A stretch of DNA of 64,000 nucleotides from Oligoflexia bacterium (lineage in GTDB: Bacteria; Bdellovibrionota_G; JALEGL01). The stretch spans positions 311,990-375,989 of the forward strand of contig DAOLES010000002.1 in NCBI GenBank assembly GCA_035326705.1. Reading direction: 5' to 3'. Made by a program: the position numbers and the translations under genes. Of the stretch, positions 8,372 to 17,064 are shown piece after piece. A model generated the notes under the pieces. That model was not told where the DNA came from and made no database searches. It saw only the letters and a program-made list of their open reading frames with translations. Within the stretch, counting starts at the first letter, position 1; every line of letters begins with the position of its first letter.

Positions 8372-9768
8372 ACTTTTAAAACCTTACCAGGATTCATGAT
8401 GTTGTGCGGATCTAGGGCTTTTTTTATGGATCGCATGGTATCCAGATGCGCTTGTGAGTTGGTGATATTCATGTAGTTTACTTTATCCATACCAATGCCG
8501 TGTTCTCCAGATAAGGTGCCGCCTAGCTTGTGCGTAGCCGTAAAAAAATCAGTTAAGATGAGTTCTTTTTTAGCATTCCATTCTTCTTCTGGCGTATTTT
8601 GTTTTAAGAAATAGGTGTGTAAATTACCGTCGCCAGCATGGCCATAGGAGATGCAAGGGGTGGTGTGTTTTTTTGAAACTTCTCTGGCGGCTTGTAATAA
8701 ATCTTTAATTTTACTGCGTGCTACCACACTATCTGCCTCAACATATTCTCCTTGCGCAACAATACTATTGCGCACACTTTTTCTAAACAACCATAAATCT
8801 TCTCTTTGTTGTTCATTTTGTGCCATGAGCGGCTCATCTGCACAAAGATCAATGATGCTCTCATACAGTTTCATGGTTTGTTGTTCTATTTGATCTTCTC
8901 CCATAGCATCCAATTCAATCAATAAACTGGCAGCCGCCTGTTCAAAGGGATAAGTGTATTGATAGGTTTGTTTGACGCAATCCACAGCTTCTTTGGGAAT
9001 GAGCTCCATGGTAGGGATGGATAAACCTTGCTTGAGTAAAGTGTTAACCGCAATGGCAGCAGCATCCAAACTATCAAAGGCAATCAATAAAGTCTGTCTA
9101 TGTTGGGGTAAGGGGATGAGTTTTAAAATAATTTTACTGACAATGCCTAAAGTTCCTTCAGAACCGGTAAACAATTGAGTTAAGTCATATCCGGTAGAGC
9201 ATTTCATCCATGGTCCGGCGGTTTGAATCACTTCACCATTGGGGAGCACTACTTCTAAACCCATAACATATTCACGCGTCACGCCATACTTAACAGCACA
9301 AAGACCACCAGCGTTGGTGGCAATGTTACCACCTATAGAGCAGTAATCAACACTGGCTGGAACAGGCGGATAAAACAAACCTTTGGGTTCAACGGCCTTA
9401 CGAATATCGCCGGTAATCATTCCTGGTTCAACGGTGGCAGTAAAATTTTCTTCATCCAATTCTAGTAAACGGTTCATGTGTTCAAAACAAATGATAATAG
9501 ATTCAGTGATAGGCACACAGGCGCCGTTTAAGCCTGAACCCGCTCCTCTAGGAACAATGGGTAATTTGAGCTTTTGGGCTAGTTTAACAATAACTTGAAT
9601 GTCTTGTGTGTTTTTAGGAAAAACAACCGGACAGCTTAATAAAGGGGTGCAAGCACTTTCATCTCTTTGGTAATCCACGCACTTTTCATGATCAGTCATT
9701 ATAACAATATCAGGATGAAGAGTGCTTAGGCTGCTTAAAAATGTTTGAGTTTTGCTGGGGTATTCCAT
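8368..9768 (-). CDS. FAD-linked oxidase, GlcD/D-lactate dehydrogenase-like
   Basis: This 466-residue protein has the PCMH-type FAD-binding domain: PRGAGSGLNGACVP, then a second FAD contact in CSIGGNIATNAGGLCAVKYG and GSEGTLGI. The FAD-oxidase C-terminal domain ends with GEHGIGMDK and DPHNIMNPGKVL. These are features of GlcD-type glycolate and D-lactate dehydrogenases, which pass electrons to the respiratory chain. No glcE or glcF partner lies nearby, so it probably acts alone as a D-2-hydroxyacid dehydrogenase. The exact substrate is uncertain. Confidence 0.88.
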   Translation of the reverse strand: MEYPSKTQTFLSSLSTLHPDIVIMTDHEKCVDYQRDESACTPLLSCPVVFPKNTQDIQVIVKLAQKLKLPIVPRGAGSGLNGACVPITESIIICFEHMNRLLELDEENFTATVEPGMITGDIRKAVEPKGLFYPPVPASVDYCSIGGNIATNAGGLCAVKYGVTREYVMGLEVVLPNGEVIQTAGPWMKCSTGYDLTQLFTGSEGTLGIVSKIILKLIPLPQHRQTLLIAFDSLDAAAIAVNTLLKQGLSIPTMELIPKEAVDCVKQTYQYTYPFEQAAASLLIELDAMGEDQIEQQTMKLYESIIDLCADEPLMAQNEQQREDLWLFRKSVRNSIVAQGEYVEADSVVARSKIKDLLQAAREVSKKHTTPCISYGHAGDGNLHTYFLKQNTPEEEWNAKKELILTDFFTATHKLGGTLSGEHGIGMDKVNYMNITNSQAHLDTMRSIKKALDPHNIMNPGKVLKV

Positions 9769-9821
9769 GGATACCTTATATCTTGCTGGTAAAAGATGGC
9801 AACTCTTGCTCTGTATTTAAA

Positions 9822-11510
9822 TTATTGAAGTATTTTAAACGCAACTTCAAATTGACTTGAGCAATGCTTACGTTGGTTTTGGTCTGTATTATATGAACCT
9901 GCCACCAGTAAAAGATGAGCATGGTTTGCTCTGGGATTGTTCTCTGGATAATACATTTTTGCAGATACGCTCCAGGCACGGCCATTGATTAAAAGGTCTT
10001 CCTCTGGGGCATAATCAAAATAACTTGTTTCAATTGGAGCGTCATCATAGTTGGTTAAAATATCAAATTCAGATCCAAATCCCATACACTTAGCTTGAGT
10101 CCCTTGCGGGCAATTGAACTTTAGGTCTTGTTGAAGGTTAAGTTTAAGGTATTGATTGATATCTTGGCAGGGAGGAAACATGTCATCGCTTGCATCATTC
10201 TGGTCTCCAGTTAATACAGTAAGTTGATAAGTTAAGGGTTTATTGTATTCTCTGTATTGAACTTTGCGTTGAAACACTTCTTCTTCAGAAAACTTTTTCA
10301 ATTTAAATTCTGCAGTTAACTTGCATTCTATCCGTTTTAAATTAGCAGGATCTAGGTTTGAAATTGCCTCAATCAGTTGATCTGAAACCCCTTGTTTCTT
10401 TAGATCTTCTTTTCCAGTTTTAAAGGCATCAATTTGTTCAGCCCATTTTTCTGGACTCAGTTCAAATACAGTTGCGGAATTAGACTGCATTTGATTTTCT
10501 TGCCCCAGTTGGGGGAAGATGCCTATATAATTTAGAGGTAGCATACTTACCCCTTCTTGATCAGAGTCTGGGGGGGATTGAACCATTTTAAATTCGCCGG
10601 TTGCAGTAATTGTTCCCGTAATGGGTTGATCACTGTCATCACTTGTGCAAACGATATTACTACCCTTCTGCGAGCACACAAACACGTCAACCACTCGCTC
10701 GGTATCATCGTCGTTTTCTTCTGCCTTAGCCATAATGTTGGCAAGTTCACATATTGGGTGGTTATTTTCTGTTTTAAGATTACTGGTAAGGATAACGTGA
10801 TAAAGGCCGGAAAAATCGAGATCTTGTTCTATTTTTTCTAAATCTTTTTCTATTGGTTCAGTAAGAGCTATGCGTTCGTCTTCTTCTAATTTTTTTAAAG
10901 TGTATTCAGCCTTAATAGCACATTGAATGTTTGCTTGCTCAGCTTGAGTGATTGTAAAATTAAACTGTTCAATGCCTGTTTCAGAGGCTGTCTTTGGAAA
11001 CTTACCTTGTAAAGAGTCCTCTTTTATTTTGGACAGTGTTGTCCCTTCATCAAGTTCATTGTCTTGGATAAATTGATCTAAGGTATGGCCTAAAATGACA
11101 CGAATATTCTTATCAATTTGTAATTTGTATTGCCCATCATTATTGACACTCCCTAAATACTGAGCAGTATCTCCTTTGCACTCAAGTTTGCTTTGTGTAT
11201 TTTTACATTCAAGAACAAGGCTTGAATTGACGGGGAAATTGGGGATAGAGGCCTTAAAAAACTGGCTTACTGTCTGACATAATTCATGTTCTGAATCAGT
11301 ATTAAAGTTTAAATACTCTTGCAAATACGCGCCATCAAAACTTTCTATGGGCTCATTATTAGATGTTTTATTTAAGGTATTATTTAAAGTTTGAGTGGAA
11401 GGAAGTGTTTTTTTAGAGGATTTGTTGTTATTTTGAGCAGGGGAAGGACTTGAACCAGATGAACAAGTTGCAAACCAAATACTTAAAAATATTGTTAAAA
11501 ATGTACGCAC
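9822..11510 (-). CDS. large predicted lipoprotein, function unknown
   Basis: This 562-residue protein begins with a signal peptide and a probable lipobox (FATC, Cys16), followed by a Ser/Asn/Pro-rich linker of about 40 residues. The body is acidic and seems to contain a roughly repeated unit: a Cys-containing strand pattern, an acidic helix and a short segment such as GLYHVILT or PLTYQLTV recur. Cysteines occur in pairs, suggesting disulfides in the periplasm or on the surface. No family is recognised. It is monocistronic as far as can be seen. Confidence 0.65.
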   Translation of the reverse strand: MRTFLTIFLSIWFATCSSGSSPSPAQNNNKSSKKTLPSTQTLNNTLNKTSNNEPIESFDGAYLQEYLNFNTDSEHELCQTVSQFFKASIPNFPVNSSLVLECKNTQSKLECKGDTAQYLGSVNNDGQYKLQIDKNIRVILGHTLDQFIQDNELDEGTTLSKIKEDSLQGKFPKTASETGIEQFNFTITQAEQANIQCAIKAEYTLKKLEEDERIALTEPIEKDLEKIEQDLDFSGLYHVILTSNLKTENNHPICELANIMAKAEENDDDTERVVDVFVCSQKGSNIVCTSDDSDQPITGTITATGEFKMVQSPPDSDQEGVSMLPLNYIGIFPQLGQENQMQSNSATVFELSPEKWAEQIDAFKTGKEDLKKQGVSDQLIEAISNLDPANLKRIECKLTAEFKLKKFSEEEVFQRKVQYREYNKPLTYQLTVLTGDQNDASDDMFPPCQDINQYLKLNLQQDLKFNCPQGTQAKCMGFGSEFDILTNYDDAPIETSYFDYAPEEDLLINGRAWSVSAKMYYPENNPRANHAHLLLVAGSYNTDQNQRKHCSSQFEVAFKILQ

Positions 11511-11571
11511 AGAGGATGTGTATATCGCGTCGCATTATATAATTCAAGTGATTTTTTAAACAATATCAACA

Positions 11572-13131
11572 CTATTGCCAAGAAACATGCTTTTCAATGC
11601 TTTTAAAAATGGCATCCACAAGTAAAGCCATGGCAGCAGCTGGAATAGCGCCTAACAATATATAATACGTATTGGCTTGTGAGATTCCTTGAAAAATAGG
11701 GTCTCCTAAGCCACCAGCACCAATAAGTGACGCTAGTGTCGCGGTACCAATGGTAATCACAGCAGCAATTCTAATTCCAGCAAAAATTTGCGGTAAGGCC
11801 AAAGGCATTAAAATATACCACAAAAGTTGTTTTTGGTTCATGCCCAGGCTCAAGGCAGACTCTTTGGTATGTTTGGGTATGGAGACAATCCCTGTATAAG
11901 TATTGGTAATGATGGGTAAAAGAGAATACAGGAGTAAGGCAACAATAGAAGGTTTGATTCCTATACCCAAGACAGGAATTAAAAAGCCAAGAAGCGCCAA
12001 GCTTGGAACAGTTTGCAAAACATTGCTGATAAAAAACACAATACTTTTAAAAACCTTATTTCTTTGCGCATAAACTCCCAAGGGTACAGCTAAAACAATA
12101 GAGCACAAGATAACAAAAAAACATAGCTGGGCATGTTCAAATGTTTTTTTAAAAAGGAATTGCTGTTGTGACTTTATAAAACGCAAAAAGCCAAGCTTTT
12201 CTGAACTACTTTTTTGAAGGTTTGTTTGGGTTTTGCTTTTAAAAATAGACTGCTCTAAAAAATTTTTTGCAACCACATCAACAGCATAACCATACTCATC
12301 AACCTGTTGATTTAGTTTTTGCATGGTGTTGTTGTCAATTTTATTTTCAAACGCAGAAAACAACTTCTGCACTGAAGGATTACTTTTTACAAGAGAGTCT
12401 TTAGCCAGCCAGGCAGCATGGTAGGGCGGAAAATATTGCTTATTGTCATCTAAGATATCAAGTTTAAATTTAATGATTCTAGCATCGGTAGAAAAAGCAG
12501 TGATGATATCAACTCGTTTGTTATTGATTGCTTGGTACATTAGACCTGGTTCAAGATTAATTTGTTCTACTTTATTCAGATCTATTGTGTACCATTGGCT
12601 CAGACCTTTTAAACCATCGGGCCGTGTAAAAAAAGCATGGGGTGCGCCCATTTTTATCGTTTGGGTATCTGATTGTGCTAATAAATTTTTTAACTGTTCT
12701 ATATTGGTAATACTTTTAAACTTTTCATCGCTATTTCTTACGGCAAGAGCATAAGTATTATTAAAGCCTAAGGGTTTAGACCAATTAAGGTTATACTGTT
12801 GCATAAATTCTTTATGTACAATGTTCCAAATAGTTTCTGGATTGGATTCACCGTGAAGTTTTAAGATGGAGATGTAACCTGTACCAGTGTATTCAGGATA
12901 CAAATCAATACTTCCTTGTTTAAGCGCTTCAAACACAATATGCGAACCAGCAAGGTTCAGTTTTCTTTCTACCTCTTCTCCTTGATGCTCCAGATACTGC
13001 GCCGCGATCTCACCAAGAATAAGTTGTTCGGTAAAATTTTTAGAACCGATGATGATTTTTGCTGAAGTGCTTTGAGAAAAGAATAAAAACAACCCAATAA
13101 ATAGTGCACTTATTTTATTATCAGTATTCAT
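11572..13131 (-). CDS. OpuC/OsmF-type ABC importer: fused substrate-binding protein and permease
   Basis: This protein of about 519 residues starts with a signal-anchor and a substrate-binding domain of the OpuAC/ProX type (IIIGSKNFTEQLILGEI, DLYPEYTGTGY). After a linker near residue 300 it continues into a permease with about six membrane segments and the EAA-like loop ESALSLGMNQKQLLWYILMP. Such fusions import glycine betaine, choline or related osmolytes. I chose ATG 13131, which overlaps the ATPase stop by 11 bp and begins just before the signal segment; an in-frame extension to 13224 lies wholly inside the ATPase gene. Confidence 0.88.
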   Translation of the reverse strand: MNTDNKISALFIGLFLFFSQSTSAKIIIGSKNFTEQLILGEIAAQYLEHQGEEVERKLNLAGSHIVFEALKQGSIDLYPEYTGTGYISILKLHGESNPETIWNIVHKEFMQQYNLNWSKPLGFNNTYALAVRNSDEKFKSITNIEQLKNLLAQSDTQTIKMGAPHAFFTRPDGLKGLSQWYTIDLNKVEQINLEPGLMYQAINNKRVDIITAFSTDARIIKFKLDILDDNKQYFPPYHAAWLAKDSLVKSNPSVQKLFSAFENKIDNNTMQKLNQQVDEYGYAVDVVAKNFLEQSIFKSKTQTNLQKSSSEKLGFLRFIKSQQQFLFKKTFEHAQLCFFVILCSIVLAVPLGVYAQRNKVFKSIVFFISNVLQTVPSLALLGFLIPVLGIGIKPSIVALLLYSLLPIITNTYTGIVSIPKHTKESALSLGMNQKQLLWYILMPLALPQIFAGIRIAAVITIGTATLASLIGAGGLGDPIFQGISQANTYYILLGAIPAAAMALLVDAIFKSIEKHVSWQ

Positions 13132-13846
13132 AGCGTTGACTCTCAATGAAAGATTGGACAAGTGGGTTGTCAGTTTCTTCAATAAATGAACGAGGAGAAC
13201 CTTGTTGAATAATTGATCCTTCACTCAGAAAAAAAATATATTCACTTAACATAAACGCTTCATGAATATCATGTGTAACCATGACAATTGTGGTGCTGTG
13301 TTTTTTATGCAAGTCTTTCAGTGTTTCTTGCAAAGAGCGTTTGGTTACAGGATCAAGGGCTGAAAAAGGTTCATCTAAAAGTAAGACCTTGGGTTGCATA
13401 ATTAAAGCTCTGGCCAAAGCCACACGTTGTTTTTGACCGCCGCTGAGTTGAGCAGGTAGTTTGTTCCAAACATCGTTTGGGTCTAAATGTAAATCTTCCA
13501 GTATGGATTTGATTTTCTCATCCGTCACCAGATCTAAGTTGTTTTGGATTTTCCCGGGTAAAGCAATGTTTTTCCAAACTGGTAAATGCGGGAATAAACT
13601 TTCTTGTTGGATGACATAAGCCACAAATTTTCTTAATTGGGACAGTTGCCAATTTGTTTTGCCATCAACCGTGATGCTTCCGGACTGTATTGGAACCAAA
13701 GCATTGATTGTTTTTAACAAAGTTGTTTTACCACAACCACTGGGTCCAATAAGACTCACCAAACGCCCAGCTTGAACAGATAAATTAATGTTATTTAAGA
13801 TCTGTATATGATTAAAACTTACAGAGATGTCTTGTAGTTCTAGCAA
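13121..13846 (-). CDS. OpuC-type ABC transporter ATPase (no CBS domains)
   Basis: This 241-residue nucleotide-binding protein has Walker A GPSGCGKT at residues 34-41, signature LSGGQKQR near 134, Walker B VLLLDEP and the switch histidine in VTHDIHEA. It energises the fused binding-protein/permease encoded immediately downstream with an 11-bp overlap. Unlike OpuCA or ProV it stops after the ATPase core, so the CBS pair that senses ionic strength in OpuA-type systems is missing. Osmotic gating, if any, must work otherwise. Confidence 0.9.
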   Translation of the reverse strand: MLELQDISVSFNHIQILNNINLSVQAGRLVSLIGPSGCGKTTLLKTINALVPIQSGSITVDGKTNWQLSQLRKFVAYVIQQESLFPHLPVWKNIALPGKIQNNLDLVTDEKIKSILEDLHLDPNDVWNKLPAQLSGGQKQRVALARALIMQPKVLLLDEPFSALDPVTKRSLQETLKDLHKKHSTTIVMVTHDIHEAFMLSEYIFFLSEGSIIQQGSPRSFIEETDNPLVQSFIESQRYEY

Positions 13847-13936
13847 ATCAGACAGAAGTTATCACAGATTAGCCAATTATAAAAATAATGAAGCGCTCTA
13901 TCAACAATGATAGAGCTATGCTATATACAAACAAAA

Positions 13937-15211
13937 ATGATTCCAATGTTAAAAACCCATCGTGCTTATGCACTGGCTTTGTTTATGCTAACGGCTTGCT
14001 CTGGCGGAAGACACTTACCAGATCCTTATCCTCTGGGGCAGGAATACTTTTCCTATACGCCCAGTGCAAATTGTGATTGTGATTTAATCATTGATCAAGA
14101 TGTGAGTAGCGTTGATGCTAGTGATTTAAGTCCCGGAAGTGAACTGTGTTTTAACGCGCAACTTAATCCTAGTAGAGGCCCTATAAGGTTTGAAAACTTA
14201 AAGGGTACACGTGAAAACCCTATTATTATTCGTAACTGCATGGGAAGGGTTAATCTTATTTCCAATGATCATAGACCCGCATTGTATGCAGAAGGCGAGT
14301 ATTTTAGGATTACAGGTAAAGGTCAGAATGAAAGTTTTATAGGCTTAGAGTTTCAGGCCAGTCAGGCGGCGCAAGCCATTGCTATAGGAAAATCCAGTTA
14401 TCTTGAGATAGATCATATACATATCAGTGCATCACAGTTTGCAGGCATTATGGCTAAAGTCGATCCCAGCACGGATTATTGTAAAACAGGTGATCGTAGG
14501 TTTGATTCTTTTATCATGAAACATGTTCACATACATCATAACACAATTGAAAATACCGGCGGTGAAGGAATTTACGTTGGGAATAGTTTTTATGGAGGAA
14601 CAACATCACAATATTGTTTGAGCAATCCGCATTGTGGCAGTTGGATTTGTGGTAATATTCAATTTCCGCATGAGGTGATGGATGTTTATATTTGGAATAA
14701 CACCATTAACGAGACTGCTTGGGATGGTGTGCAGGTGGGTAGTACTATTCATAATTGTTTTATTCATAACAACAGTATCAGCCATTGGGGGCAAGCCAAT
14801 GCAAGTGGACAGAATTATGGTGTTCAAGCGGGGCAAGGGTCAAGCTGTCAGGTCAGTTATAATACTTTAATCAATGGTAAAACAGGACTTCATATATCCG
14901 GTTTGGGTAATACAGTGGTTGAAAACAATCAACTGTTAAACTTTAGTGGCAATGGTATTTTGGTGAATCCTTATCCATCACCATTATCTAGAGATATTGC
15001 AGATCAAGGTTTCTTGGGTGGTTTTACTTTAAGAAATAATGTTTTGACTTCAGATACAACCTCTTTACCTGTTATTAGAGATGTAAGACGTGAAAATTTA
15101 TCCCCACCCAATAACAACTCAATTCATCACAACACCATTGATTCATCAGCGGAGAGTTTTCAATTATCATCTGAATACAATTGGGAACTTTATGATAATG
15201 TTATTCACTAG
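13937..15211 (+). CDS. right-handed parallel beta-helix lipoprotein
   Basis: This protein of about 424 residues has a lipobox LTAC (Cys21 from the ATG at 13937; ATG 13946 is also possible). The body contains repeated beta-helix coils: HIHHNTIENTGGEGIYVG, YIWNNTINETAWDGVQVG, FIHNNSISHWG, VVENNQLLNFSGNGILV. This is the PbH1 pattern of polysaccharide lyases and related surface proteins. Several cysteine pairs (CDCD; YCLSNPHCGSWIC) suggest disulfide-stabilised turns. Carbohydrate binding or cleavage is possible, but no catalytic set is identified. Confidence 0.78.
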   Translation: MIPMLKTHRAYALALFMLTACSGGRHLPDPYPLGQEYFSYTPSANCDCDLIIDQDVSSVDASDLSPGSELCFNAQLNPSRGPIRFENLKGTRENPIIIRNCMGRVNLISNDHRPALYAEGEYFRITGKGQNESFIGLEFQASQAAQAIAIGKSSYLEIDHIHISASQFAGIMAKVDPSTDYCKTGDRRFDSFIMKHVHIHHNTIENTGGEGIYVGNSFYGGTTSQYCLSNPHCGSWICGNIQFPHEVMDVYIWNNTINETAWDGVQVGSTIHNCFIHNNSISHWGQANASGQNYGVQAGQGSSCQVSYNTLINGKTGLHISGLGNTVVENNQLLNFSGNGILVNPYPSPLSRDIADQGFLGGFTLRNNVLTSDTTSLPVIRDVRRENLSPPNNNSIHHNTIDSSAESFQLSSEYNWELYDNVIH

Positions 15212-15227
15212 GAGCTTACTTTTTTGT

Positions 15228-16061
15228 TTAATGGCGAAACGTTTGTATGTCATCAAAGTATGAAAAAGCATAGTTTAAAGCAACTAACCTATTTAAATGG
15301 CACTGAGTTTCTGTGGGTAAGTTATCAAAAAAACTTTGCCACTGGATCTTAATATCTATGGGACCTTCAAGATGAAGGTCAATTAAATCTTGGATTCTAT
15401 TATGCCCACCGTTATAGCCTAAGACAGTCATTGGCCAAAAGGAGTAATTTTCATACATATCCTTTAAATATCTACATGCAGCATCTGTTGAAGCATGGAT
15501 ATCTGTTCTTAAGTCAAAATGTTTGAATATCAAGCCATATTCTTTAGCAGTATCTTCAGTAAACTGCCACAAGCCAGCGGCATTGTCTCCTGAAATAAGG
15601 TGGTTTTTTAAATCTGTTTCAGCAATAGGTAAGAGTAATAATGCTTTGGGAATAGAGTAGTCTGCAAAATGTTGCTCAAAGATAGGAAAGTAAGTTTCTT
15701 TTGCTCGAGTATACAAGTTATCGTAGGTGATAAAATTTTTAAGCTTATGATTGTGGTGTTTGATTAAGTAGTAGCCAATAATACTGATCACCTCATTGTT
15801 AATGAGGTAATGGGTCCGAGTATCAAAAAAAAGGTAATCTCTTAGTTGTAAAGTTTGTGCAATATCCAACTCGTCAATATTAAGCAGTGTTTTGACTTCT
15901 TCAGCTGTGTGAATGGCGTGTTTACAAGAACTTGTCCAAGATCTATTAGACTGTCTTTGTTGAGCAAGCTCTTCTATTGCATGTATTTGCTCTTTAGTGG
16001 TTTGAGCAAAGCTTAATGTTGCTAAAAATAAAAGATAAAAAATGACTTGATGATGTCTCAT
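15228..16061 (-). CDS. exported lytic transglycosylase (SLT/MltD-like domain)
   Basis: This 277-residue protein has a signal peptide ending near LATLSFA and an SLT domain. Visible are the catalytic glutamate in LLPIAETDLKNH, then GLWQFTEDTAKEYGL and the GYNGGHNRI motif. It should cleave peptidoglycan in the periplasm to give 1,6-anhydro products. There are no LysM repeats at the C-terminus, unlike MltD. The start at 16061 is chosen for the GAGGGG 4 bases upstream and the signal peptide that follows. That ribosome site sits inside a perfect 13-base palindrome (16066-16078). Confidence 0.85.
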   Translation of the reverse strand: MRHHQVIFYLLFLATLSFAQTTKEQIHAIEELAQQRQSNRSWTSSCKHAIHTAEEVKTLLNIDELDIAQTLQLRDYLFFDTRTHYLINNEVISIIGYYLIKHHNHKLKNFITYDNLYTRAKETYFPIFEQHFADYSIPKALLLLPIAETDLKNHLISGDNAAGLWQFTEDTAKEYGLIFKHFDLRTDIHASTDAACRYLKDMYENYSFWPMTVLGYNGGHNRIQDLIDLHLEGPIDIKIQWQSFFDNLPTETQCHLNRLVALNYAFSYFDDIQTFRH

Positions 16062-16065
16062 GTTC

Positions 16066-16078
16066 CCCTCAGTGAGGG
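16066..16078 (-). promoter_or_regulatory. palindrome overlapping the transglycosylase ribosome-binding site
   Basis: CCCTCA-G-TGAGGG is a perfect 6+1+6 palindrome whose minus-strand right arm supplies the GAGGG Shine-Dalgarno of the transglycosylase gene. It could be an operator. As RNA the one-base loop would have to open, giving a shorter hairpin that still masks the site. Confidence 0.35.
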
Positions 16079-16126
16079 CTAAAATCATAGATCACTATTA
16101 AAAGTCAAGTGACTTAGCTTAAGCAA

Positions 16127-16873
16127 TTAACAGTTTTGAATAATCCACATTTCAGCATGCCAATTCAAGTAGCGCAGTGACTTTTCAACAATAAAATTGT
16201 TGTAGGTGAATTCTGATATTTCGTTTCTTAATTCTTTTTTTAGTGAAGCATCATTGATACCAAGTAGAATATTATGAATGTATTTATTAAGGTCATGCGC
16301 ACTTTCAAAGTAAACTCTATAGATGTAGGGGATGGTTCTTAATTGAACGTTATTTTGATTAAGAAATTCATATTTAAATTCTGATAAAGGGGTGTAATCA
16401 AAAGGTAAGTGATCTTGGTACTTTTTATAAAAATGTTGCAAAATATTCCACCAATCACCGGAGTCTGTATTCATGACTACGATTAATGAACCGTTCTGAT
16501 TGAGCTTAGATAATAAAGTTTTTAGTAAGTCTCCCCAGTCCTTTGTGGGTATATAGTATAAAACATGCGATAAAAAAATAAGATCATAGGATTGTGTAAA
16601 TGAATGGTTTTCTATTGTGCTATGAATACATTGAGCCGTTTTAAATTGTTTTTTTAAGCTTTTAAAGAAAGCTTCATCTTTTTCAATTAAAGTTAAAGTT
16701 TTGCTATGTTCTTGAAAGACAGAACTAAAAACACCGGTGCCAGCACCAATGTCTAGAACAGAATTAAAATATTTGTTTTGCAACCAAGCTTTTAAATAAG
16801 CTGATACAATCTCTTTTTCATCAGTACGATCATAAAAAGAGTTTATACGTTTATAATAATTTTTTTCATCCAC
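16127..16873 (-). CDS. class I SAM-dependent methyltransferase
   Basis: This 248-residue soluble protein has the SAM-binding motif I VLDIGAGTGVFSSVF, an acidic end of strand 2 in TLIEKDEAF and motif IV YDLIFLSHVLYYIP. That is the Methyltransf_11/25 pattern. The substrate is unknown; small-molecule methyltransferases of this type are common near natural-product or stress genes, but nothing around it decides. It may be transcribed ahead of the transglycosylase gene (65 bp gap). Confidence 0.8.
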   Translation of the reverse strand: MDEKNYYKRINSFYDRTDEKEIVSAYLKAWLQNKYFNSVLDIGAGTGVFSSVFQEHSKTLTLIEKDEAFFKSLKKQFKTAQCIHSTIENHSFTQSYDLIFLSHVLYYIPTKDWGDLLKTLLSKLNQNGSLIVVMNTDSGDWWNILQHFYKKYQDHLPFDYTPLSEFKYEFLNQNNVQLRTIPYIYRVYFESAHDLNKYIHNILLGINDASLKKELRNEISEFTYNNFIVEKSLRYLNWHAEMWIIQNC

Positions 16874-16979
16874 AAGAATTCTATAATATAGTGTTTAAAG
16901 AAATAATATAGGAAATAGTTAAGCAATATATACTGTAAAGTTAATTAAAAAAGCTAAACCTTTATTTTTATTGCATTAC

Positions 16980-17008
16980 TTGACTGGATAGAATCAACGT
17001 TTTAAGTA
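16980..17008 (+). promoter_or_regulatory. sigma70-like promoter of the M3 peptidase gene
   Basis: TTGACT (16980-16985) and TAAGTA (17003-17008) are separated by 17 bp and lie 57 bp before the ATG. A strong ribosome site AAGGAG follows at about 17053. Confidence 0.45.
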
Positions 17009-17064
17009 TAAATTTGTTTTTAAGCTCAACTTTATGGCATTGAGCGCAATTTTAAGGAGAAAAC

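Noticed and set aside
10557..10841. Antisense frame of 94 codons within the large lipoprotein gene
   Set aside because: No ribosome site or recognisable domain; the lipoprotein frame spans the region fully with a signal peptide.
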